A stretch of DNA of 64,000 bases from Theristus sp. LFF4_11 (GCA_030248135.1 JASANC010002883.1:24521-88520), one strand, 5' to 3'. Counted from the first letter of the stretch, positions 48,952 to 62,700 are shown. A program made the numbers and translations. Notes: a model not told the origin generated them from the sequence alone.

Positions 48952-49114
48952 TCAGCAAAAGCCCCGCCGTGCTGCGGTGTTGTTGCCGCGGCCACCACGG
49001 CCTCGAAGTGGCAGGCCTCTTTGAATATTTCTGGCGCCACCCAAGCGACGTGTGGAAGGGTGTGCGCCGCGAATGTTGGCGTGGCTGTGCGACTGTGACG
49101 TTGCTTGGTGCGTC

Positions 49115-49147
<33 letters not shown>

Positions 49148-49153
49148 TGTTGC

Positions 49154-49207
<54 letters not shown>

Positions 49208-49231
49208 TGTTGCTGTTGATGTTGCTGTTGT

Positions 49232-49272
<41 letters not shown>

Positions 49273-50312
49273 ATGTTGATGTTGCTGTTGTGATGCTTGC
49301 AGTTGGTCGAGCAACAACGCAGCCGGTGGTTTGCCGTACGTCGCTGCTGCTTGGTGATGCTCCTGAAACGCTTTGTTCTCGGTTCAAATGAAATGTACGC
49401 GGCGCGAGATGGTTAAAAATGCAATAAAAATGAAACTCAATGCAATCATAACGACATGCTCCGAGCGAAAACAATTCTTTTTCTTTGTTATTCGCGGTTG
49501 ATGGCAGTGGCAGTTTGAAAAAAAAATAGTTCACCACGCACCGCTTGCCTGTTCGGCTGCACTGACCGCACGAGACCGCGTGCCTGCAATGGGAACGGCT
49601 GCCTTAGTGTAGCAATAATTTTCGACCGAGCAGCTGATTGGTTGGTGCACAACACAGGATGCATGCATCTGACGTGGTCACCAACCAATCCGCGAATTGT
49701 ATTTTTATCGTATATGAATATACCGTATTACCTCTATTAACCCCCCCCGCCCCAATTAACCCCCCCACCCAACTAAAACCCCATTCCCTCGACAAATTTC
49801 CAAATAATCCCCCCCCCCAAAATAATCCCCCATGGGGGATTATTGGAAACCTGTTTGAAACACATACCCAGCGAATTCAGTGGCTGGTTGCAGTGAAAAT
49901 GATGAAATTGTGCTACCAAAGGCCCCAAATGGATGAGTTAATGGTAATTTCATTACAAAAGGCTGTTGTAAAAGGAAATTTCTATGTAGAGTAGCCTTCC
50001 TGCCATGGAAGGTATTTTTGCCATTTTGCCCACCCCTAAAAATGGATTCCAAACAACCCCCCCCCAAAAAAAATAACCCCCCCCCCAAAATAAACCCCCA
50101 GAAGTCGCTGAAGAAATAAACCCCCATGGGGGTTTATTAGAGGTAATACGGTATGATATAGAAATGGACTGATGAAAGCGCCAATTCACCGGCACTGATC
50201 TACTGTTGTTTTGTGTTTGACGGTGACTGCCGCGTTTGATGACACTATTCGACGGCACACCGAAACCGCGGAAATCAAACTGCGACCACTCTAGCGGTTT
50301 TTGCTGCTGCTG
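48952..50312 (-). CDS. Unknown poly-Gln/His protein with RGG tail (5' incomplete)
   Basis: Exons 50190-50312, 49542-49598 and 48952-49362 join in phase 0 with gtgaat and gtgcgt donors. The first exon reads QQQQKPLEWSQFDFRGFGVP and a basic SVIKRGSHRQTQNN; the second is Arg/Gln-rich; the third has AAATYGKPPAALLLDQLQ, a ~60-residue Gln/His tract from a CAA/CAT repeat, then a basic Gly/Arg-rich end (RGLPLRGRGGRGNN). RGG tails usually bind RNA. The 5' end is missing; a segment near 50.45-50.59 kb may be an upstream exon. I do not recognise the family; an RNA-granule or mRNP protein is a guess. Confidence 0.55.
49112..49297. repeat. TTG/ATG trinucleotide repeat
   Basis: A (TTG)n array interspersed with ATG and CTG triplets that encodes the Gln/His tract on the minus strand. 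Confidence 0.9.
49625..49722. repeat. MITE family 1 copy, next to a C-run element
   Basis: CAGCTGATTGGTTGGTG and GATGCATGCATC with GGTCACCAACCAATCCGCG. The terminal TATGATATAGAAATGGAC of the family appears only after 50152, on the far side of the C-run element. Confidence 0.65.
49723..50151. mobile_element. C-run MITE, second copy
   Basis: Ends CCGTATTACCTCTATTAACC and GGTTTATTAGAGGTAATACGG, flanked by TA. Same core and C-homopolymer design as 19548-19994. It lies in an intron of the RGG-tailed gene. Confidence 0.87.
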
Positions 50313-50936
50313 CTGAAAAATGGGTTCGTGGATTACTTTGTATTTGTAAAGTTAATTCATGAAAAAAAACACTCAGCTAATAAACAGGTAGTTAAAAACG
50401 CGTTCGTGAAAAATCATTAGCGCCAGTAATAGTGTGACGTCTGGCTGTGCATAACACGGTGGTCTTGCTTTTGCATTCATGAAAAACATTTAGCCAATGT
50501 GTTGCGATTTCTGCAGCAAATTCGTGAATGTACCAATATTCCCAGCAATGTGTGATTTGTTGCGCCCAGTTCATCATTGCGAAAAACATCTGTAAAAGTT
50601 CTAAGTTACATTGTCACTTCTGCTGTCACATTTCACCGATTGTCTCAGATCAGACAAACTGCGTTTCTGTTTAGTTCACATGTGAGCGAAAACTGCGAAT
50701 GTGCACAATTAGAAATGAAAGCGATGAAAAAAAACATGTGTTCAAAAATTTTAATGTTTTTCCAACGCAAGCGCTTTTGTGTGCATAAAAAACAACAACA
50801 AACAAACGGCAAGGTACAAAACAACTACGCACACGCTTGTAATGGCACGTTGTCTCAATTTGTCTGATTCGCTGCACGTCAGAAAATAAAACTTTTCCGA
50901 TCAACATCAGAAATTATATCAGAGTTTTCCTTTTGC
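50313..50936. other. Head-to-head spacer between the RGG-tailed gene and the GT92-like gene
   Basis: A possible 5' exon of the minus-strand gene starts at an ACAG|ATG near 50.59 kb. Otherwise AT-rich with no clear core promoter elements. Confidence 0.35.
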
Positions 50937-53648
50937 ATGGCCAAGCGACAAAAACAGTGCACGGTGCTGCTGTCAATCGCAATCCTGATTTCATGCATAA
51001 TAATGCGCCTTTCACCGGCGCACAAAAATCAACGGGAAACTCAATTACAAGTGAACAACGATGAATCGGTCAAAACGAAATCGAGTAACATAGTCTTTCG
51101 GCCATTCGACACCATTGGCAATATTCGTTGCCACGACTTCAAACTGCTGCCTCAGGCGAACGCATTTCTTGATCGCCGTACGCTGCCAAACCGAATTCGG
51201 GTGCCGCTATACGGTCCACGATTCCGCACCAGTGAAGTGTGGTGCAACATACTGCTCACCACACAACGCAACGTAACAACGAATCAACAGCGCCACAACA
51301 CGACAAACAACCGTTTGTTTGTGAGGGGCAAAATCAGTTTGTTCGACACAAAAGCGCAGCAACGTCTTCAGGATCACCATCAGTTGGACATGCCGTTTTG
51401 GCCGCAATTTCTCGACTGTCCTGTGCAAAGTGACACTGCTGCGATTTCAAAGGTGCTCATTTCGTTCACCGATAGAACACAGCACATCAATTGCACGGAG
51501 CTGCCGATAATTGAGATTCCGAAAATCAGGGAACGTAAGTTGGTGAATAACTTCAATTATCAGCGAGTTTTAAGGGCAGTTCTGAGCACTTCCAATCTGT
51601 GTGTGTAGTAAGGTTGTAACTGAGACAGCTACAGTTATCCGATTGCGCAACTTGCGCAGCGGTCGAACAGACCAGGCAAGCAATGCACGTTGAATATGGC
51701 GGCGAAATGTCAACAATTTGATTTGAAATCACAATTTTCCACATGTTCCGCTCAATAACCGCCAATATACTAAATGCATCGCAAAACTGCCAGCAAGAGC
51801 AAAGACGTCCGTCGAGTTGCACGTGTGCGTGAAAGCGTTGCACAGTGCGTACGGCGATTGGTGGCGAATGGTGTTGTTCGCGGAGTGGTGGCGTGCGGCT
51901 GGTGCGAGCGCCGTTTGGGCCTACAGACACTCCGCGTCACGAGACGTCGATACCGTTCTTCAGTACTATGTTGCGAACGGGTTCGTTTGTTACGGTTTAG
52001 AAAACAGAACACTAAAAGTACTCCAAATGAAACGCATTGGAAACAACAGTCTATTTCCACATCATATGCAATTAGCTAAATTAATGGTTGGTGACAACAT
52101 GATGCATGCATTATGTGCAGGCATAAGACTAAATCACATTTTCCCCAAAATCGACTATCATCGTCGATATGGAGCAAAAAGCACCGCACACCAAATAAAC
52201 AACAGCTAAACGGAACGTATTTTCCAGTTTCTTCAAAGTCCTGCCAGCTGGTGGCAATCTGATGGAGAGCAACCGGGCTGAGATGATGCTACAGCTGCAG
52301 GACTGCACATACCGGCTGGCAGCAAGCACGCAAGCTGTCACGTATGTCGCGCACGTCGACTGGGACGAATTCATTGTGTTCAACAAACCACAAGCGAACA
52401 ATCGACCCGGCTTTCTTCTTGATTTCATCAGGCGTCTAACGAATAACGGTGTATTTGCAATGGAACCAGCTTGTCAAGCCCGCACTTGCGTGACTAGAAA
52501 GCTCGCTCACAGCAATTTGAAATCAAACATGCGCCTTCTCAATCAAGCATGCTGATTTGTTTGCGCACAACCAATGACGTAAGCACAATCGTCAAGCACA
52601 ATCTGCAGCTGTTTTATTGAATTGTTGCTTTTGTTTTCTTTGCGAGAAACTCAAGAAACAAGCGTGGTCACTGCAAATACGCCAAAGCACAGAAACGGGC
52701 GCTGCACAATGACGACGACGACGACGACGCTGCTGGGGCGGTGCTGCCGGTTGCGCGCAACGTTGCCGCATTCGCATTCCACCACGTCGCCTCGTACTCG
52801 CTCGGCCCGTTGGCAGCGCACACCAATCGCACGTCACTCGCGTCGATCGCCACCGACCAGCTGCGGTCTTATTTGCTCGCTGCACTCACCGGCACACAGA
52901 ACACCACTGCGGTCGTGCGACAGAGCGAACGAAACAAACTGGCGCTCAGTTACGAGAAAAAAAACATCAATCGATTTTTTCCACATCTTCTTGGCACAAA
53001 TTTGGAGAAGAACGGAAACTGTGCAGCTTGTCAGTTGTTGCAGGGATGTCGCAGCAGAGTGCAAGCACACACACATGCGTACGAGTGACGCGATACATGA
53101 GTGCGCGAGTCACCGTGTGTGTTCGTTTGTGACTGTGCAGCATCACTGCGCCCCATGCTCGTGCGACGGTTGCTGCAACATGGTGCAGGCTGCTGTAACA
53201 CGCAATGCATTCCCCAGTCGCATGCTACACCCACACCGTCGCACGGGTATGCTGTGCGCGCGGGTGTTCAAAAAACGCGACTCAACTGCTCACAAATTGT
53301 GTCCCGTTCACCGCATCACAATATGCCATTTTTTTGCGTTTTTTGTTCTCGAAACTGCGCGCTTCGATCGTGCGTGCAGAGCGCGTGCAGGTGATGTACG
53401 CGCATGCGGTCACTGAGTTCGTCAACAAGCGCGACTACACGGCGCACATGGACTGGCGCCAGATCAGACTGGTGCACATGAGGGCTGAACAGTTGCTCGA
53501 GGAGACTGCATCATGGAGCGACAACAAACTGCTCGGCGCCGCGAGCATCCCGTCCGTGAGTGCGTTTGACACGGCCGCGCCGCACGTGGTGACACGCGTC
53601 TTGGAAGTTGTGGCGAGCTTGAAGGTCACCAATCGACAACGACTTTGA
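50937..53648 (+). CDS. GT92 (DUF23) family glycosyltransferase-like type II membrane protein
   Basis: Exons 50937-51534 (donor gtaagt), 51794-51980 and 52228-~52448 join in phase; ~52640-53064 and 53391-53648 are less certain. The N-terminus has a short basic tail and one membrane anchor (VLLSIAILISCIIMRL), the Golgi type II layout. The catalytic half carries GT92 hallmarks: VELHVCVKALHSAYGDWW, a WWRAAGASAVWAY block with SRDVDTVLQYYVANG, and YVAHVDWDEFIVF, the DxD-like metal-binding motif. Family members add galactose or related sugars to N-glycan cores in the worm examples studied. It converges tail-to-tail on the helicase gene with ~140 bp between stops. An Asp run follows in exon four. Confidence 0.75.
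52060..52135. repeat. MITE family 1, half copy in a GT92-like gene intron
   Basis: CATATGCAATTAGCTAAATT, ATGGTTGGTGACAACATGAT and GCATGCATTATGTGCAGGCA match one arm and the core start only. Confidence 0.6.
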
Positions 53649-53788
53649 TTGACAGTTTTTAACATGAACAGTTTTGATGTTCGACAACTGGGTGAGCGTG
53701 ATATAGTCAGAATGAAACATTCGTGGCAAATGTTTAACTTGAATTGCTGGCCGTTTTACCTCCTTATGACAGCATGAAATCGTAAACT

Positions 53789-56700
53789 TCACAAGTCACA
53801 CTGTTCCGTTGTCTTTTCAAGCACAGTTTTTTGCACATTTCAAAAACGTACTTACCGCCGATTTCACGAGAGCATCGTTTGGCGGCGCTGTCAATTCCAA
53901 TGGTGGAGTCATGTTTTGCGGAGATTGAGTGACGGTGAAAGTCGACCGATTGCTGATTGGTCGATTTGAATTGAACTGGTAGCGCGCACGCCCGGCACGG
54001 CTGGCAGGCTGGTTGCAGTTGTGGTTTGAGCAACTCGTGCCCTGACCATCATCGCAGCCATTATGACCGGAATTAGTGGTGCGGTTAAATGCGTTGCTAG
54101 AGTTGTTGTTGTTGCTGCTGTAGGTGTCGTTGTTGCCATAGTTGTTCTTGTTACTGCTGTAGTTGCCATAGTTGTTGTTGCCAGCGTAGTTGTTGTTATT
54201 ATTGCTGAAGGTGGTGTAATTGTTGAACTGATGTTGTTGGTGTCGATTTGCAATGTCCGCGAATCGCTCCGCACTCGGAATGTCGCTCACTACTGGGAAT
54301 CCGTGCTGTTTGTCCGCAGCGCCCAGCAAACCACTCAGCTCGCCGATGAATTGCTGCAAGAGAACAAATGCGCAGAAATTGGTCAAAAGCGGTTTTCACA
54401 CAGGCTTTCCGACCGTTCACTGTCACGTTTTTACTTCCACACGTTTCTATTTCCATGTCCGCGATTTAACCATGTTGCGAAATCCCCATATGGAGAATTA
54501 ACCATATTGTTAGAAACGGTGAAATAGAAACGTCGGGAGTCGTGACACCGGCTCAAGAGGCCCAGACTTGAGACTTCAGATGTAAACATGAACTTTCATA
54601 ACAAGTGTTGGGGACGATTGATTCGTGCGTGAGGTCTGAATGACATTTTTTGTCACCAAAGATCCGTTTCATAAATAAATCTGACTCCTCCTCTCCTAAT
54701 GTCACTAGTGGTCAAGAACGCACTGATAGCCGAGTGTGAACGGAAACGTTGCAAAAAATTAATCGAGTTGAAAATGCCCCCGGGGCAACCTCGTCCTGTT
54801 CGGTGAGTGTGCCAGCGGAACGAACGGATCGATGGAACATCGCGTGCAGGCGTGCACGAATGCCGTTCACCAGCTTCAAATCCTGCCAATCAATTTGCGA
54901 ATAGTTCAGAATCAGTCGTGCGGTGAACCGAGGCAAAAAAAGTGAAAACAACAAAAGAGAAGATTATTGGCTGCTAACTGACAGACCAAGGTGCAAGACA
55001 CGCCGATATAAAGAACGACTCAGCGAATAGACGGCAATGTCAAAGAGGCATCAGTGTTAATGACATATTTGCTCTCACATTTGGTGACACCTTCATCAAC
55101 AACCAGCTGGCCAGCTCGAGAACCGTGTAGCCGGTGCCGCGCATAAAGTCTGGCTCAACATGCTCCAGTCCGTATCGTGCCGGAAGCGTCGACGTGCCGC
55201 CGAACAACGCAACCATCAACGACGTCACGGCGGTCACGTTTTTCAACTGAAAACTGAGCGGAAATAACAGATCGTAGTAGAATGGCAGAAAAAAGTATCA
55301 ACAGAATTGTGGTAGGTGAAAAAAAACTGTTGTAGTGGATATGAAAGCGCTTTGTGGTGCAGTTTTGCGAGACCACTAAGCCTCAAAATGAAATCTTGAA
55401 ACATCACAGTCGCGTTTTCCCCGCAAACTGGTTCACCAATGTTTGATCTTCAAAGTGCTGTCAACAAATTAGTTCAAATGTGCTGTACCAGTCGGTCAGT
55501 GGTGTGGCACTACTGGACTATTTTTAAACGTTCATGAAAAAAACTGGTCCCAGAAATGGATGCAGCGTCGAATGCGCATTCCAGAGACAACGTAATAATG
55601 AAGTACATGCAGTGTGCCAGCGAATCAGCGGTGCACAGTGACGCGACGCACCCAACGAAAACAACAACAACTCACGACGACACGCCGCGACAGCTGCGTC
55701 AGCTGACTGTACATCAGCCAGCGGACGTCGGCGGGCGGCGGCGCCGGGGCACTGCCTGCTGGCTCGTTTTTCGGTCGAATCAAGTAGAAATCGTCGGCGT
55801 CGCCGTCGCCACGCGCCATGCGACGCAGCCGCTGCTCGTTGTAGCGGAGACACGAGCCGGGCGTCAGCTCCGCCTTCGACTCACGCCTGCAAGTCGACGT
55901 CAAAAGTCGTGCTGAGTCGGTTACAACACGACAAATAGGACCAATGCAAATTCAACAGTGATAAGGAGACGCACGGTAGATGGATTATGAGTCAAGACAG
56001 CCGTTTGATGCTATTGTACTGTAAACTATAGCTTGTTTGTTTACACCTGTCACTCTTTCAAATAATACAGAGCTCGAGGAAGAAGAACGATGAAAAGCAG
56101 TTGCAAAAAGACATATTTAGCCACAAATGCGGTGTTTGATTGAAACCACACCCGATATATTTGTTCTTTGTGCCGTAATTCAGAGTATAGCATGCTGTTT
56201 TTTGCTGTGACAAGTTTAAACGAACATACGTTACCATTTTAAGCACAGGAATCTGCTGTTGCAAGAGTGCGCCACGTTTGCCCGTGTGCAGCAATGTATG
56301 GAACGGACGACGTGCGCCATAGTTTGCCCTTGACCCACCATAAACCTGTGCGCACCCCCAATGCCCCCGCTTTCACCGAACGCACACAGTGACAATGCCG
56401 GTCCATCGTCGATTGTCGCGCACGAATGCGATCGCTGGATGGCAGCCGCCGACGAGACACGCCTTGATCAGCGGCCAGTGACGCGCGTTCGCGTTCAGCT
56501 CGCTCCACCGCTGTGCGCTCACCAGCTGCAGGCGGAGCAGCTCGTCCAAAAGTTGACCGCTGAAAACGATTCACTTTATTCGCTTGATATTATAATAATG
56601 ATTTGTTTTGAAAAAAGAGAACACAGTCTATTTTTATATCATGTGCAATCAGCTGATTGGTTGTGGTGCACACGCGATGCGCATGCATTGCTGAGTGCAG

Positions 56701-59700
56701 TCTCAGACCCCGCCTGTACAGCAATGCAAGCGTCTCACCACGACTGCACCAACCATTCACGTAATCGTTTAGGGTATAGAAAACAGACAGTACACACAAG
56801 CGAACCGAATCTTGAACGCCATGTCCAAGTTCGCGAGTGACATGTGCAGTTTCGTGCATTCGTCGCGTTGCGCCGTGCGCGTGCGCAGCTGCCGTGTGAA
56901 CAGCGTGTGCGTGCGCAAGTACATCATGTGGTCGGACATGTCCGTGCGCGCCAACTTGCTCCGCACAACGTCCATGTCTTGTTGACGACGTTCCGATGGC
57001 AGCAGGACTGTGCGAATTTGCGAGTTTCAAGCAAAAATGTGCACTTTCTCGCAGAGCTTAGCAGTGGTGTGCAATGGCAGTGGCTCGGATGCAGTCAATA
57101 AGCAGCACGCGGTGTCATCCAGTGATCGGCAATCAGACTGGTTCATAGTGTTTGTCTCTTGACGTGAATGCCTCAAGGTTTCATCCAAAAAACAACACAA
57201 ATGCGACTGGCTGTACGTACTTCCCCTTAAATGGCGAAATGGCGGGGGTGTTGGCTCCACCGGTGTTTGGTGCTAGCGGGTTTTTCGAAGAGTGCGGGTC
57301 TTGTTCCAATGGACGGAATGGCCGAGTACACATGGCAGCTTTCTCAGGGTGCAATGAGCGCGCGAAATTTAAATGAAAGAAAAAAGACGTTCAGAAAACC
57401 AAGCGTGTGTCAAAATTGCAGGTTTTTTAAAACTAATTGATTCTTCGTGCCATTCTGTTCATTCTTTCTCTCTTGCACACGCGATTGGGAGTTATCTTGG
57501 CATTCTTGAGAAGACAGACAACTCTTGCACACAACTCCTAGTCTGCGACTGATCCCGCCTTAATGGAGAATACAAGATGTGCTTTATTTATTCGGCCATA
57601 CTGTAAATGAAACAAAACAAGCAACCACCAAACGCAGCCTTACACGGATCTCTGTACGAGAACAACGCGACAATGGCGAGCACCGGTTGCACACATCTGA
57701 GTGTCACCGCCCACAGCAATGTGCGCGTCAGTTTCGGCTCCAACGGCAGCTCGACCATGAATCGACCAATTGGCGTCAACTGTTCGTCATCCGTCAGTGC
57801 GCTCAACAACTGCACGTGTTCACTTTGATGTGGGTGAATGAAAAATTGGTTTTGGCTTTTTCTGACTCGAACTGGTGGCGAACGTTTTTTATGGTCACCG
57901 ATTACTGATATCGGTGAGGTGGCTTCCAAAAATTGGAGAATTGGATCACAATTGGAGAACCGTGTAATGCCTGGCTGGCTAGCAATGTCAATCAAAAGAA
58001 CCCACCAACAAATCGGCGATACTGCGGGTTATGAAAAAGTGGACACGATCAAGTACTGAGCAAAGTCGGTTTTATTGCCAACGAACCTTCAAATACTCGA
58101 TAGACTCGCGCACTGCAGCCAGCTGCGGCGGCTCGGGGCATTTCGCGAGGAACTGCTCGATGCGTTCGTCGTCGTCTGCCATCTGCCGTGCGTGCAGACA
58201 GATCTCGTGGATGGCGATTCGCTTGATTTCGGGCGTCGCTGACGGCGCCATCGCCGCGTGCTGAGCGGCCGAGTACAGACGGAACAGATACCCGCGGCGA
58301 CAGCGGCCCGCACTGCAAACGGCAAACGGGTGTGGCGAACAGAAATGGCATAGATCGATCATATCGATTGGTGTGGGTGCACACGATACATGCATTCTGG
58401 GCAGGATACACTGCGACTCCTCCGCAACACCTGCGTGCAATGTGTACACCACCGAAACGTGCATTGCTGCTGTCGCTTGTGAGTGCCTCTGAACAGGCAA
58501 ATTTGCATGGTGCTTTATGTTCCATTCGTGACACCCCTCGTTTCTAACACTGTTCAGTTCTATTCGAATGGATCAGCTTGTGCTTGATGTTCAAGGGTAG
58601 ACGTGTGTGTTTCCCATTATAACAAGCCTACAGAACGCAGCTCTGCAACACGGTGTTTAGATTTCTAATTTTCGTTAGTTGACAACCAAACAAGCAGCAC
58701 TTATGAATTTGTGTGCGGTCGAACTCTAAATTATAGGCAATGCGTTGACTGGTCGGTGATCACGTGATGCACGCTTTCTGTGCAGGCATTGCTGTGGAGG
58801 TGGAGTCTGTTCTGCAAAGTAAACATAACGAGACCCCCCAACCCATCTGCTAATTGCCTATAATGTAGAAATCGACCACAAGAATCTAACCGTCCTTTTC
58901 GTTGTTCAGCGTTTGATTTTGAGATTGGCACCGGCAACAGTGTCGAAATGTGCGTTGCGTGGTAGAAACGCTTCTGCAATGAGCGACGACAATTGGAGAT
59001 TGTGCTCTCTCAACGTTTCAAACTTTGCAATGAAATTTGGGAGAAATCGTGATGAAAAGTTAGAAAAACTCAAATGTAAAGTAACCATACAAAACAGCAA
59101 CAAAAGCAACAACAGTACCTCCTTAACGTAACCGCAGTCAATCACGAACACAACGTCGTCTATCGTAAGACTCGCTTCAGATATGTTCGTCGACAGAATC
59201 TGTGTTCAACAATGGATATCAGATTTTGATTTTAAAAAAATCAAAAAATTGTGAACCTGCTGCAACTTTCAGCAAAAAATAAACAAAATCAACACTAAAC
59301 AATTTTGCGCTGCCCGGGCGGCACCACTTGAAACACTTCGTGCTGATGTTTCGAGTCCATTTCGCTGTGCAGCATGAAAATCTGAATGAATAAGAAACAA
59401 AATTGCAAATCAATTGTTGTAAGTTCTGAAACAAGCTTCAAACATGATTATTTTTTCATTAACATTTTTCGATTCCATTCCCAGGATGATGAAAGTTTCT
59501 AAAGTTACTGCGTAGCTTCCACGTAGCTTTTGCACACCTTCCATTCATTCACACAGCCACACATCAATTCCTCGTTTGTCAAGCGATCCCGCAACGCCAT
59601 TATGTCTTCGTATCCGGTCAGAAACACCAGAATCGCTCCTGAAATGAAAAAAAGACATTGGTAAAAGTCCACGATCCCCACGTCGCGACCCAAAGGAACC

Positions 59701-62700
59701 GGCAACAGAACAACGTTTTCAAGTGGTGTTATTTTGTCGCGACATGATGCGCACACAAAGCGCGTAGTTTTCACATTGTGCACAATGCACAGTGCTATGA
59801 TATGCTGCAATATGGTGCTGCATTCAACTCCGTGTTCGGATTGCTCGTGTTTCGCAACAACACAATTCGTGCGTTTCTCAACAATGCCCGGCAAATGATG
59901 AGAAGAGCGCAACGCAACCGTCAACGGGCGACGCATTCAAGTAGACGGCCAGCTTCGCGAGCAGCTCGAGGTCTGTGCGCTCAGCGAGGTGCAGCGTCTG
60001 CTGGCGCGCGCCGGCGTAGCTCTGCAGCAGCTGCTGTGCGCGCGCGTGCTCACCGATGCGAAGTGACGTGGCGACACGCGACGGGTCGAAGAACTCGGGC
60101 AGCGGCGGCAGCTCTCTGCGCAGCAGCCACGAGAAAAAAAACGATCATCGCACGTACAGTCCAACTCGATAACATATCCAACTAGCTGATTGGTTGGTGG
60201 TCACGTGATGCATGCGATTCTTTGCAAACTGAACTCCGCCTTCACAGTAATTCAGGCACCGAATGCATGCATCGGCCAATCAGCTAGTTGGATATGTTAT
60301 GGAGTTAAAACTGTAAACAATCGAGATTTCTCTCGGCCCAAGCCACACAATTTGATTTAGAACCCACTAGAACAGAGTCCGAGAATGAATCGGAGTCCCT
60401 TCTGTTCCTTGTGCAAGCGTGTTGCCAATTTGACGCTAAATGGGCGCGGTGCGAGTGGTTTCACAAATCAGCTCATATGCAAGCAGACACAGCCGCATAA
60501 AAACGCATAAAAATACTTGAAAGCGAATTGAATTCTCACTGATGGATCACTTGCAGCGGCAGTGTTTCGCCCTCTGCTCCACAATTCTCCGCGGCTTCTT
60601 CTTCTTCGTCGTCGGCCAACAGTTTCACATCGTCCATCGCAGCCGCCACGTCAACGTCTGCAAAAAGTATGTCTGTTTAAATCTGTCACTTTTTCTGCAC
60701 GCAAAATTTTGAATTACAGTTTGCGAATGCACCGGGTTTGGTGAAAATCAAGCACCCCATTGGTGGCTGAATATGTTTTCTTGCTACGTCGATCCCGAAA
60801 AGTGACAGGAAACAAACATACTGTATTTTGAAGCTAAAATGCAACGCAGTGCACATTTGAGTTTTTATTGACATGGAGTATTGAAGGATGATTTGCTGAA
60901 ACCCCACAGTAATCTTATGAACAAAGATCATCAGCAAAATTTGTAAAGATTAAATAAGCAGCCAATTCAATAATAGCGCAAACGAAAGCAACACGCACCA
61001 GAGTCGCATTGTTCAACAACGGTCATCATTTCAATATTAGGCATCACGCTCGTTGTGTTGACTTCGTAGTTGAGCCTGTCGGTGTATAAAATGGCACAAA
61101 AAAGTGAAAGTTGAAAACTAAAAGCGCACACAAAGTATGAGATACTAAAAAAACTCACATGGGTAAAATATCGTCAAGATGGTACACGTCGACCGGATAC
61201 ATGGCACCTTGTACTGGAAAAAAATTTGATAAACAACCGAAAACCGAAAAAAAACGTTAAAAAATAAAGACAAAAAAATGGGATTCCCGGAAGCAAACGT
61301 AACGAAAAGGCAGGTTAATTGACTCAATCCGCGCAATGAATCCCAGACAGTATGATCAGTAGCGAATAAAACTACACAAAATCACACGAAACCTGTGACA
61401 TGTTTTGCACCCGGGAAGTGATGCATGAACAACTGCAAGTCAGCCTCAATAGTGGCCGACATCAGAATCAACTTCAGTTGTGTGTTCGTGTGCGTCTGCA
61501 CATCCTTCAACACAGCCAGCAGATAGTCAGTCTCCATGACACGCTCATGCACTTCGTCCTGGCAACAACAACGCAACAATGGCTGATTGAAATGAATTGA
61601 AACAGAAATGGAACTGTGTGAAAAAAAGGTAAGACACACCAGGAAAATGTGTGTAACGCCGTGCAACTGTTTTCCTTTGATCGTCCGCAATAGAACACCG
61701 GGAGTACAATACGTCAGACAGGTCGCGTCGGAAGTGCTGCAACAAGAACGGGACGCTTGCGAGGACACAATGTGCAGACTTTAAGGTTGAAAACGTAGAC
61801 AATCAAACTGAAGAAGCAATACTGAAAACTGTAACAGTTGTCAAACACAAGTAATCAATGCAATCAGAAAACGCTAATCTGGCAAACGAAGCAACAATTT
61901 CAATTTAGAAAAAAACATTTTTTTGAAAAAAATAGATGCAGACATCATAAAAAACAACAGTTTCACGTTTTGCCGATGAACGCAAGCGTCCAACACAGCA
62001 CTGCAACCGAAATGCAGCCAATCAGCAGGCCCAACGAAGACCACGCATGCGCGAATCAGCTTCCTTGCAGTATTACTCGCTAATGTTCCCGATTACCGTC
62101 GATTCAGTCGAATGTGATAGCCAACGGTGCTGCCGATGCGTTCGCCCCGCTCGTGTGCCACCCGCTCGGCGACGGCCATCGCTGGCAGCCGACGGGGCTG
62201 CGTGCACACGATGCGCACTGATTGGCCACGGGCACATGCTTGCTCCAGCAGATATTGCGGCACTTGTGTTGATTTGCCTGCACACACATACATCAAGTGT
62301 AGGGATGGATCCGGCAAATTTGCCGGAATCCGGGCCGGAATGGCCTTTTCATGTCTAAAAAACATCAACGCACATTTCGTCGCTTCTTCATCACATTTTC
62401 AGCATAAAACAGCACAGACACAGAAACAAAGTCAGCAAGACACAGAACGTCAATCAACCAAAAATTATAACAACAACAACTGACAAAATTCACATTGCAT
62501 AGGCATAATCAAGTGCAGGCAACACTCCATTCAGAAACATTATCTTTTCGGCGTTCTGAGCTGACAGACGAGATCGGCTGTACACAAACATCTGCCTGGC
62601 TTCAGAGAACATTCGTTCGCTTGCCACGCTTGTGGGTGGCGGTGCCAGGTGTCTGCGCGCGATTGTCGATAGTTTGGGGTATTTCGACGAGTTCAACCGC

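Noticed and set aside
49105..49293. Plus-strand poly-Leu/Met frame and the poly-Cys frames near 30.26 kb
   Set aside because: Mirror images of Gln-coding triplet repeats on the minus strand.
56240..56376. Minus-strand frame HTLLHTGKRGALLQQQIPVL considered as a helicase exon
   Set aside because: The donor at 56376 joins the exon at 55886 in phase with a good family match, leaving no place for it.
57180..57370. Minus-strand exon-like segment (ISPFKGKY, gtacag donor) between helicase exons
   Set aside because: The exons at 57809 and 57007 join directly in phase and align with YTHDC2 without it.
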